Of a stretch of 64,000 nucleotides of DNA, positions 1-7,725 are shown in pieces. The translations under genes were made by a program, and so were the position numbers. Positions within the stretch are counted from its first letter, which is position 1. The number at the start of each line of letters is the position of its first letter. The notes under the pieces are model-generated. The model saw only the letters and a list, made by a program, of their open reading frames with translations, searched no databases and was not told the DNA's origin. The DNA comes from Algisphaera agarilytica (GTDB lineage: Bacteria; Planctomycetota; Phycisphaerae; Phycisphaerales; Phycisphaeraceae), in assembly GCF_014207595.1 (NCBI RefSeq), contig NZ_JACHGY010000001.1, positions 1,116,001 through 1,180,000 on the forward strand. The letters run 5' to 3'.

Positions 1-1428
1 GTGCACCACCTGCCCGGGAGTCGGCCAGGCTTCGACGTGACGGATGGGGTCGTCGATCGCTTCGAGAAATTCGTCGAGTTGCCGAGAAAGAACAGCGAGG
101 GGTTCGCGGTATCCGGGCGTGTCGATAAGGTTTTTTAGTTCGTGCGGGTCTTGGGTGAGATCGTAAAACTCGTCAACCGCGTTTAAGTTACGAACATACT
201 TGTGTCGTGCGTCTCGGATAGCGCGGATACCGAACCAATGGCCGTTGTACATGTCGTACACGCCGTGGGCGTAGGTGCTGTCTTGTGGTTGCTGCTTGGT
301 TTTGCCAAGCTCATCTTCCAAGCGTAAACCCTCTGTGGGTTCGTTGGTCCCGCCAAAAAAGCGGTTGAAGTAGCGTCCCAGATCAATCAGTGAGGCAAAC
401 TCGGCGTTTTCGCATGGCGCGACGCCGGGCATCGAAATCAAGAGGGGCACCCGCCAGACCTCGTCGTAGAAATAAGGTCCTTTGTCGAAACGGTTGTGAG
501 CGCCGCACATGTCGCCGTGGTCCGAGGTGAACACGATGAGCGTGTCCTCCTCGAGTCCTGATTGCCGCAAGGCATCCAATAGCTTGCCGATCTGTGCGTC
601 GACGTATTCGCGGTGACGCAGGGCGTAATCGAAGATGTGCTTCCAGTCGTTATCCGTTAACGTGTCGGTGTCATGGCAGGGCCACCAGTGACCGTTCTGA
701 AACGCGGGCTTGTTGGAAAAATCATCATCGAAATTCGCGGGGTAAGGCAGGTCGAGCGAATCTCTCTGCGCCAATACATGCGAGGGTAGGTAATGCGGAA
801 AATGCGGGTCGGCGATGGAAACCGTTAGGAAAAAGGGTTGGTCGTTATGGCTGTCGCGCTGTTGTTGGAGGAACGACAACCCAGAATCGACAGCCATGCC
901 GCATTTCGAGGGGCCGGCGTCGGGACCGGTCTCGCCCCAAAACGGTGCGGTGCCCTGCTTGAGGATTTGTTGGCCGTGCTTGAGGTAATAGTCTTTGGTG
1001 TTTTCGTAGCTAAAGCCGGGGCGCTCGTCATAAGGCGTATGCACCTCGCCCGGATCATCGAATCCGTCTAAGCCGCGGTCTTTCAAGCCGTCCGTTCCCA
1101 GGTGCCATTTCCCGAAATAGCCGACGCGGTAACCCACTTCCTTGGCGTGGTCGAGCCAGGTGGCCGTTTCGTTGCGCATCCTGGGCTGATTGGAATAGCC
1201 GACGCCGCAGTTGTCGTAGACGCCGGTTTCGTGTGGCCAACGCCCGGTGAGCAAGGCGCCGCGTGCCGGCGTGCAGAGCGGGCAGGTTGTGAATGCGTTG
1301 ACGAAATCTGTGGACCGGGACTTCAGCTGGTCGAGGTTGGGGGTTGCGCAGGAGCTCCCCCTGAATCCAAACGAATCAGCAGGCCATTGATCGACCAGCA
1401 GGAATAGAACGTTTAAGGGTTGGCTCAT
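1..1428 (-). CDS. S1 sulfatase, no signal peptide, C-terminus cut by window edge
   Basis: The reading frame starts at the ATG at 1428 and stays open to base 1, so 476 residues are visible and the C-terminal end is missing. The N-terminus (MSQPLNVLFLLVDQW) goes straight into the alkaline-phosphatase fold with the metal-binding Asp and has no signal peptide, suggesting a cytoplasmic enzyme. The formylglycine motif C-T-P-A-R is at about residue 52, so this is a type I (Cys) sulfatase that would hydrolyse a sulfate ester on a sugar. A later FTSDHGD block supplies further metal ligands. It is the last gene of the minus-strand sulfated-galactan block. Substrate unknown. Confidence 0.93.
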   Translation of the reverse strand, partial: MSQPLNVLFLLVDQWPADSFGFRGSSCATPNLDQLKSRSTDFVNAFTTCPLCTPARGALLTGRWPHETGVYDNCGVGYSNQPRMRNETATWLDHAKEVGYRVGYFGKWHLGTDGLKDRGLDGFDDPGEVHTPYDERPGFSYENTKDYYLKHGQQILKQGTAPFWGETGPDAGPSKCGMAVDSGLSFLQQQRDSHNDQPFFLTVSIADPHFPHYLPSHVLAQRDSLDLPYPANFDDDFSNKPAFQNGHWWPCHDTDTLTDNDWKHIFDYALRHREYVDAQIGKLLDALRQSGLEEDTLIVFTSDHGDMCGAHNRFDKGPYFYDEVWRVPLLISMPGVAPCENAEFASLIDLGRYFNRFFGGTNEPTEGLRLEDELGKTKQQPQDSTYAHGVYDMYNGHWFGIRAIRDARHKYVRNLNAVDEFYDLTQDPHELKNLIDTPGYREPLAVLSRQLDEFLEAIDDPIRHVEAWPTPGQVVH

Positions 1429-1507
1429 GGGGGTGATCTAAAATCAAAATCAGATCATCGAATCCGTGTGGCATCGACCGTGTTCGGCCACTTCGGGCAA
1501 GTCCACA

Positions 1508-3379
1508 TCACTCGTGGTACCCGAATTGCACGATGCGGTCCACTTCATCGATGGTGATCGATTGCTGCTCGCCGTTGGTCCAGGTGACGGTCGCGCTATC
1601 GATCTGGTTGATCGGGCCCAGGCCGATATGCTGGTAGGTATTCAGGGGGTGAGAGAACGCCGCGGGTGTGGTGCCCACCGTTCGGGTGTAGGTGTGGCCG
1701 CCCGCTTCGACGACTATCTTGGCGCCCTGAGGTGTTGCTTCTTTCCTGGGCGACCACCCGATGTCGGCGATGAGGTAGTGGCGATCCGCCGCCGCTTCGA
1801 GATGGTTTTCGTAGAGGTACCACCGGCCCTTTTCGTTGTTGTAGACCAAGTCCAGGTCGCCGTCGAGGTCAAAGTCAAACACCTCCGCGCCGCCGCCGGT
1901 CGCCCCTAGTTCTTCGGAGACAATACCGTGGCCTTCAACACGCGTGAACGACTCGCCTTTCTGATTCATAAACAGGACCTGAGCCTGGGCCTTGGTCGGA
2001 TCACCGTAGCGGACGACAAAGATGTCCGACCAGCCGTCGTTGTCGAAGTCGCCGACCGCAGCGCTGGTGGTCTGCTCCGGAAGATCGATTCCGAACTCTG
2101 CGGTCACATCGACAAACTTGCCGTCGCGGTTCTCAAAGAGGAGTGCGGGCATGTCTTCTTCGAGGATGATTTCGGGGGCGGAGATTACGTTGTGCACCAC
2201 CGCGGAGGTACCCGCACGGGTTTCACCCGCGATACGCCAGCGCCCTTCGCCGGTGTGCCCGAGGTACAGGCCGGGGTCTGACCAATCCTCTGGGAAACCT
2301 TGGGCCTGGTCGGTTGTGAGGGTGAAGTCTTTATGGCCGTGTCGGTCGACATCGAACGTAATCAGGTCTTTTGCCTCACCCGAGAACACATCAAAGTGCG
2401 GATAGGCCATTTGGAGGTTTTCGACTTTCATATCGCCGTCGATCTCGATCCTCTCGACATCGAATTTCGCCCGGCGGAAATGGAAGTAGTAGGTGTGCTC
2501 TTCCCCGCAGTAGCAACGCTTTTCGGAGAACGGGTGCCCGGCTCGGGTCACAAACAGATCGAGATCGCCGTCGTTGTCGAAGTCGATCTCGGCCAAGCCT
2601 TTTACAAAGTTGGTGTGTTTCAGGTCGCCCAGGACACTGTCGGTTGCGTCGATGAAGGAGTGCGATTCTCCCCCTTGGGCCACCTTGATGTCATCCCCGC
2701 CATAGAGAAACACATCGACTTTCCCATCGCCGTTGAAATCGGTGGTGAGGATGCGGAACCCCATCCATTTGGTCTGCGGGAAACGGCTGGTCTGGAGGAA
2801 TTGCCCGGTGCCGTCGTTCGTGTAGAGGATGTCGGCACCGTCGGCCTGCGTCTTCAACGGAAACGCGGTGAGGACAAGGTCCAGAACACCGTTGTTGTCC
2901 GTGTCGATGAGTTTCGCGGCTCGGCCACGGGCGCGTTCGAAGTGTTCGAATTCATCGCCCCCTTCGATCGTGCGGTCGCGGTTGACGTGGTACCAAACCG
3001 GGTTGCGAGGGTTGGAGCCGTCGCCCCCTCCCCGGGAGACGACCAGGTCGATACGACCGTCCTGGTCGTAATCGCCCGCCGCGATGCCGTGCGTATCCCC
3101 ATTGACCAAGAGCTGCGGCTCTTCAGAGAACTGCCCTTCGTCATTCCAGTAAATCCGAGCGCGTTGGCTGTGCTCGGTGATGATGATGTCTTCCCACCCG
3201 TTCTGATCGAGGTCGGCGATCAACGCGCTGTCCCATTTCCGACGCGACCGGTCTTCAAACGTGATGTTGTCGGATTTGGCAAACTTCGGAGCCTTGTCCT
3301 CTTCACCCGCGACGGCGGCGGAAGGCGGCATCGCAAACGCCAAAGCAATCAGGCCCAGTGAACAGGTGGAGGTTTTCAT
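1508..3379 (-). CDS. Secreted FG-GAP/VCBS repeat protein with UnbV/ASPIC C-terminus
   Basis: 623 residues. A Sec signal peptide (about residues 1-24, ending in AAVAG) is followed by at least seven calcium-binding FG-GAP type repeats such as DYDQDGRIDLVV, DFNGDGKVDVFL and DFDNDGDLDLFV, which build a beta-propeller. The last about 90 residues resemble the UnbV/ASPIC domain (PQGAKIVVEAGG, then the tail to VQFGYHE). The start has a Shine-Dalgarno AGGAA. Such CRTAC1-like proteins are common in planctomycetes and marine Bacteroidetes, probably extracellular and possibly binding or adhesive; no enzymatic role can be assigned. It lies between a sulfatase and a PEP-CTERM protein gene. Confidence 0.85.
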   Translation of the reverse strand: MKTSTCSLGLIALAFAMPPSAAVAGEEDKAPKFAKSDNITFEDRSRRKWDSALIADLDQNGWEDIIITEHSQRARIYWNDEGQFSEEPQLLVNGDTHGIAAGDYDQDGRIDLVVSRGGGDGSNPRNPVWYHVNRDRTIEGGDEFEHFERARGRAAKLIDTDNNGVLDLVLTAFPLKTQADGADILYTNDGTGQFLQTSRFPQTKWMGFRILTTDFNGDGKVDVFLYGGDDIKVAQGGESHSFIDATDSVLGDLKHTNFVKGLAEIDFDNDGDLDLFVTRAGHPFSEKRCYCGEEHTYYFHFRRAKFDVERIEIDGDMKVENLQMAYPHFDVFSGEAKDLITFDVDRHGHKDFTLTTDQAQGFPEDWSDPGLYLGHTGEGRWRIAGETRAGTSAVVHNVISAPEIILEEDMPALLFENRDGKFVDVTAEFGIDLPEQTTSAAVGDFDNDGWSDIFVVRYGDPTKAQAQVLFMNQKGESFTRVEGHGIVSEELGATGGGAEVFDFDLDGDLDLVYNNEKGRWYLYENHLEAAADRHYLIADIGWSPRKEATPQGAKIVVEAGGHTYTRTVGTTPAAFSHPLNTYQHIGLGPINQIDSATVTWTNGEQQSITIDEVDRIVQFGYHE

Positions 3380-3494
3380 ATGAAGTTCCTGTATGAGTTT
3401 AATGGGAGTCGCTAGAGATTCGCCAGGAAATACAAGTGTGAATTGAGTCAGCGGGGCGTGGTTTCACAAGCCGAGCATCTTGGCTAGCAAAGAG

Positions 3495-3520
3495 GTGGCT
3501 CGGGAGTATTCCCGAGCCAC
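3495..3520 (-). terminator. Intrinsic terminator of the PEP-CTERM gene
   Basis: A perfect hairpin with an 11-bp GC-rich stem and 4-nt loop lies 52 bp beyond the stop of the PEP-CTERM gene on the minus strand. In that direction it is followed by CTCTTTGC, a weak U-tract. It separates that gene from the FG-GAP gene. Confidence 0.7.
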
Positions 3521-3572
3521 CCGCATCATTTAGTAAAGACGTTACCGGTTCGACCGGCAGGGGAACCGGACC

Positions 3573-4289
3573 TTACGAAGTACGACGGCGGCTCAGCATG
3601 GCCAGCGAGCCCAGGCCGAGGAGTGCCAGCGAAGCGGGTTCCGGCACGGGGTTGACTTCCCAGGTAATCACATCGATGCGGGGGAAGACGTCGTTGCCGG
3701 TCGCGTTATCGACCGAGAAGCCCAGGTAGATCGTGCTGCCGACATCGCCAGCCGTGGTGGTGTAGATGCCGTCCTGGGTGTACTGGTTCCAACCCGAATC
3801 AATCGAGAACGTGGTCGTGCTGAGCACGGTGATATCGCCTTCGGTGGTGGTATCATCGATCGTCGAGGGGCCGGAGAACAGGATGACTTCAAAGCTCTCG
3901 TCGCCGTTGTACCCACCGCCGAAGCGGTTGCCGTAGAAGTCGATGTCGAACACATCACCGGCCGCGCCCACCGCATAGCCGGTGTCGTTGGCGCTGATGC
4001 GGTTCTGGAACAGGAACGCGCCGCGCGAGTTGACTTCGGGGCTGGCACCAAAGCCAGCGTCTTGACCGAAGTTGATCGAATCAGCACCGCTGACGTTGAC
4101 CCAGTTGGCCATGCTGAGGTAGTTCAGGGCGCCGCTGGAGGCTTGCTCCGCCTCGAAGTTGCCGTTGCCCAGCGTCGGCGTACGGGGCGTCGTGTTAACC
4201 GCGGGTCCACCAACAATGATGGCAGCATCCACACCCACCGAGAAGCACGCGGCCAAACCAACCCCAAAAATACATTTAAACTTTGACAT
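3573..4289 (-). CDS. PEP-CTERM sorting domain protein
   Basis: 238 residues. A signal peptide (about 1-22, MSKFKCIFGVGLAACFSVGVDA) is followed by a beta-rich domain of about 190 residues and a C-terminal VPEPASLALLGLGSLAMLSRRR tail: the PEP motif, one membrane span and an Arg cluster, the classic exosortase-sorting signal. A strong Shine-Dalgarno GGAGGA precedes the ATG. The middle domain has many Asn/Gly/Thr residues and an internal GWNQYT segment, loosely like carbohydrate-binding jelly rolls, but I do not recognise the family. Likely exported and surface-associated. Confidence 0.85.
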   Translation of the reverse strand: MSKFKCIFGVGLAACFSVGVDAAIIVGGPAVNTTPRTPTLGNGNFEAEQASSGALNYLSMANWVNVSGADSINFGQDAGFGASPEVNSRGAFLFQNRISANDTGYAVGAAGDVFDIDFYGNRFGGGYNGDESFEVILFSGPSTIDDTTTEGDITVLSTTTFSIDSGWNQYTQDGIYTTTAGDVGSTIYLGFSVDNATGNDVFPRIDVITWEVNPVPEPASLALLGLGSLAMLSRRRTS

Positions 4290-4581
4290 GATATTCCTCC
4301 AATTTGAGAAGTCTTGCGATTCAGTCGGATTGGTGATGCGGCACGGCCAAATTGATGTGCAGAGAAACTTGAAAACAGCCGTACGTTGCAGCCAAACCTT
4401 AACGATGGAGTAAATTTACAACACATATCGCCAGATAAAATGGCTGATCAGATAAACAAGCGTGCAGATATTACTTTGCTTTAAGCGGCTTTGTTTTATT
4501 GGTTTAGATGTGTGTTCAGCCTCTTCCGGCAGCGCGAGAAGTTTGTATTTAAGCCAGAATTGGCCATGAGGCTTTGGGGGT

Positions 4582-5502
4582 TTAGGCTTGGCGACGATAG
4601 TCGCGAGGACTATGCCCGGTTACGGCTTTGAATCGTTTACTGAAATTCGAATAGTCGCTGTAGCCCACCTTGAAACAGATATCCAGCATGCTGTCGGAAG
4701 TGCTGCGCATCAGCGACTTTGCTAAGTCCATGCGGAGGCTGGTCAGATAGTTGACGAAGGACATGCCGGTGTATTGCTTGATCAAAAGGCTGAAGTAGCT
4801 CACCGAAACATTGGCGACTTCGGCGACCTCTTCAAGCGTAATCGGTTCCGCCAGGTGCTCGTGGATATAGGCCAGGGCCTTGAGAAGCCCCGCGCGGTGG
4901 CGGGTTGCGGCCACTTTAATCGAGCGTTGCGAGCTTTCGACCGATTCCTTTTGCGTTGAGCTGTGGTCTGAGATCCCGAGCAGCAGATTGAGGAAGACAC
5001 ATTTGGACTTAGCGGTCGAAGCGACATCGTCGTGAGTGGCCAAATCGGCGAGCTGGATGAACAATTGCTCGAGCAATTCGATACTGTCTTGGGGGACCGA
5101 GAGCCGAACGGCCGAGACGTCCTCTTCGGCAAGCGGGAGCATGGCGTTGAAGAAGTAGTAGTTCGGTGATTTTGACGTCACGATCTCCTCAAGCCCTGAA
5201 ACGCTTGAGTCGATCGCCCGGGGCAGGAAGCTGCAGGAATACGCTCGCGGGGCTGCTTTGGGCGACCACGTCTCGAGCTGGTGCTGGATAAACGGCTTGA
5301 GGATTAAGATGTCACCCGCCTCGAGCGACATCTCCATGTCGGCCAGCCGATTGTGCAGTGTTCCCTCGGCCACAAAAATGATCTCAAAGAACTCGTGTCG
5401 GTGGAGATCGCTCTGTGGCAGCGGACGTTCAGCGATGCGCGTTGCCGTAACGGGCAACACTTCGTTGTGGAACAACTCTTTTGCGAGAATGAGGAATGAC
5501 AC
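4582..5502 (-). CDS. AraC-family transcriptional regulator with cupin sensor domain
   Basis: 306 residues from a GTG start. The N-terminal half (about 1-120) has cupin features: an LHRHEFFEI histidine cluster and GDILILKPFIQHQLE. The C-terminal 100 residues are a double helix-turn-helix with the AraC signature: ITLEEVAEVANVSVSYFSLL, then DICFKVGYSDYSNFSKRFK and TGHSPRDYRR. Such regulators bind a sugar in the cupin domain. It sits 93 bp downstream of the GH127 gene on the same strand, so it is the probable activator of the block up to 16.8 kb; the target sites are not identified. Confidence 0.9.
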   Translation of the reverse strand: MSFLILAKELFHNEVLPVTATRIAERPLPQSDLHRHEFFEIIFVAEGTLHNRLADMEMSLEAGDILILKPFIQHQLETWSPKAAPRAYSCSFLPRAIDSSVSGLEEIVTSKSPNYYFFNAMLPLAEEDVSAVRLSVPQDSIELLEQLFIQLADLATHDDVASTAKSKCVFLNLLLGISDHSSTQKESVESSQRSIKVAATRHRAGLLKALAYIHEHLAEPITLEEVAEVANVSVSYFSLLIKQYTGMSFVNYLTSLRMDLAKSLMRSTSDSMLDICFKVGYSDYSNFSKRFKAVTGHSPRDYRRQA

Positions 5503-5595
5503 GTGTCAGCTCAGATAAAGATGGATACTCAGATTGAATTTGTGGTTAGCGAGTCTTAACTCATTATATCTCAGGCTCAAAATGGGCCGGGTATA

Positions 5596-7620
5596 TTATG
5601 ACCAGATGACCGGCATGAAGACCGTCATCTCGCTCTGTCCGCGGTTGGCCCAGGCGAAGTAAGGAACAAGCTGCGAAGAGTAATCCGACCAGTCGGTTTG
5701 GTTGACAGCCCGGTACATGCCTTCTGACTGATCGCGACGAAGCGTGAGGGTGCCATTCAGAACGGTCACGCCGCCGAGGAAATCAGGCCGGTATTCGGGA
5801 GCAAAATCATCACTCGCTTTGAGATAGACATCGAGAATACTGGTTTTTTCCGGTAGATCAGGCGATTCGATGCAGTACACGATCGGGCCGCGGGTCATCG
5901 CGATCTGGTTGCGCAGCTCTTCGATACGCGGGTGGCCTTCGATTTTTTGGACCGGCATCGGCAGTGTCAATTCGACAACGTCGCCCGCCTTCCAAGACCG
6001 GTTAAGGGTTAGGAATTGGCCCTGTGTGGTCTGCTCTGCCACGGCTTCGCCGTTGACGGTTGCCTGAGCGCCGTGGGCCCAGCCGGGGATCCGCAGCATC
6101 ACCGCAAACGGTTCGGTTTTGCATTCGTCCACGGTGAACCGGACCTGGCCGTCCCATGGATACTGAGTTTCTTGACGCAGCTTGAGTGCGGAACCGTCTT
6201 GCAGCTGCGTGCTGAGTTCGTTGCCGCCATACAAGTTCACGGCAATGCCATTCTCGGCGATGCTGTAAGCCCAGGACGATGCTTTGCCGATCGTGCGCAC
6301 CAGGTTGGGCGGGCAGCAGAAACACTCGATGTAGGGCAGGCGGCAGGGTTTCTCTGTCGGCGTGTGCGAGTAGTCGCGGCCGCCGTCCACCATCCGCAGC
6401 GGGTTGGCGTAGAAATATTCTTTCCCGCAAGTGCTGATGCCCGACAGGGAGCTGTTGAGCAGGGCGAGCTCCATGAAGTCGCCGTGCTTCGATTCGGAGT
6501 TAATCGACATCATCCGCCAGTTGAACATGGCGTTGGCGATGTTTGCGCACGTCTCGTTGTAAGCCATGCCGTTGTGCATCATGTATTCGGTGATGAAGGC
6601 TTCGTGTACAAAATCGACGCGCGGCGAGGAGCCGTGGTGGGTCTGGCCGATCGCGCCGGTCAGGTACATCTTCTTATCCACGACATCGGCCCAGATGCGG
6701 TCGAGCGCGTCGAGCAGCGCTTTCTCACCGGTCTCGGCGTAGACGTCGGCGACTCCGGCGTAGAGGTACATCGCCAACACGGCGTGGCCCACGGCTTGGG
6801 TTTCTTCGCGGATCGGCACCCGGTCTTGGCACATGTCACCGCGGAACGCAGCGTTCACGCCGGGCTCGGGCTCGTTCCATTCGTAGTCGCGGTTGGCCCC
6901 GCGCATATCGACGAAGATCTGGGCCAGCTCGAGATACTTCTGGTCCCGTGTTAAGCGGTAGAGTTCAACGAGCCCCATGATCTGCGATGGGTTGAAGCCG
7001 AAGCGGGCCAGCTTTGCCGGGCGGGGCTGGAAGACGGTGTAGATGTAGTCGGCGTTCTTGATCGCGATGTCGAGGAAGTTGGTCTTCCCGGTCAACCGGT
7101 TGTGGATGACCCCGCCGGTAAACAGGTGGCCTGCGTTGTAGAGCTCGTGCATCTGGCGATTATCAAACCGCTCGAACTTGTTGATGGTGACGTGTGTCGA
7201 GAGGTAGCCGTCGTCTTCCTGGGCCTGGCCGATGACTTCGATGATCTCATCCAACTCTTCGAGGATCTTTTCATCGCCGTTGAGGGCATACATGTAGACC
7301 GCGGCTTCCATCCATTTATAGAAGTCGCCGTCGTGCCACCATTCGCCTTTGTGCTCGCCTTCCTTAAGGCCCGCGGCGATCTTGAAGTTGTTGTATGCGT
7401 GGCCGATATCGCCTTTGAGGATGGTCCCCATGTGTGGCACCATCACATCCTCACAAAGCTTGACCTTGTCGGCCCAGAACCCTTCGGTCCAACGGCAATC
7501 GCGCACGCCGATCGAACGCAGCTTGACGTAGGGGCTCTCGCTATTGTCCATAACGGCGTGCTTCTGCGGAGGGGTTTGGCCCAGAGCGGTCGCAGTGGAG
7601 GATAGATTCGTAGAACTCAT
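5596..7620 (-). CDS. GH127 family glycoside hydrolase (beta-L-arabinofuranosidase-like)
   Basis: 674 residues, (alpha/alpha)6 barrel plus C-terminal beta domains. The zinc-thiolate active site of characterised GH127 (HypBA1: E338, C340, C417, C418) is present: N-E-T-C gives E356 and C358, and E-C-F-C-C gives C435 and C436. The 77-residue spacing between C358 and C435 equals that of HypBA1. No signal peptide is evident, so it probably acts on imported oligosaccharides. Shine-Dalgarno AGGAAA lies upstream of the ATG. Known activities include beta-L-arabinofuranosidase; GH127 members in carrageenan loci have been reported to remove 3,6-anhydro-D-galactose. The anhydrosugar genes nearby suggest the latter, while the intact zinc site also fits the former. 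Confidence 0.88.
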   Translation of the reverse strand: MSSTNLSSTATALGQTPPQKHAVMDNSESPYVKLRSIGVRDCRWTEGFWADKVKLCEDVMVPHMGTILKGDIGHAYNNFKIAAGLKEGEHKGEWWHDGDFYKWMEAAVYMYALNGDEKILEELDEIIEVIGQAQEDDGYLSTHVTINKFERFDNRQMHELYNAGHLFTGGVIHNRLTGKTNFLDIAIKNADYIYTVFQPRPAKLARFGFNPSQIMGLVELYRLTRDQKYLELAQIFVDMRGANRDYEWNEPEPGVNAAFRGDMCQDRVPIREETQAVGHAVLAMYLYAGVADVYAETGEKALLDALDRIWADVVDKKMYLTGAIGQTHHGSSPRVDFVHEAFITEYMMHNGMAYNETCANIANAMFNWRMMSINSESKHGDFMELALLNSSLSGISTCGKEYFYANPLRMVDGGRDYSHTPTEKPCRLPYIECFCCPPNLVRTIGKASSWAYSIAENGIAVNLYGGNELSTQLQDGSALKLRQETQYPWDGQVRFTVDECKTEPFAVMLRIPGWAHGAQATVNGEAVAEQTTQGQFLTLNRSWKAGDVVELTLPMPVQKIEGHPRIEELRNQIAMTRGPIVYCIESPDLPEKTSILDVYLKASDDFAPEYRPDFLGGVTVLNGTLTLRRDQSEGMYRAVNQTDWSDYSSQLVPYFAWANRGQSEMTVFMPVIWS

Positions 7621-7725
7621 GGTTTGTTTCCTGGCTCGATGAGCCGTTTTGGGTGTGGTTCAAATAGTGTTGGGTGTTTACGGTGAATTGCCGAATGGAC
7701 GCCGCTGGCCAGACATGAAAGTGAG

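Noticed and set aside
2300-3361. Long plus-strand frame opposite the FG-GAP protein
   Set aside because: Antisense shadow of a GC-rich gene; composition without domains, while the minus strand encodes clear repeats and a signal peptide.
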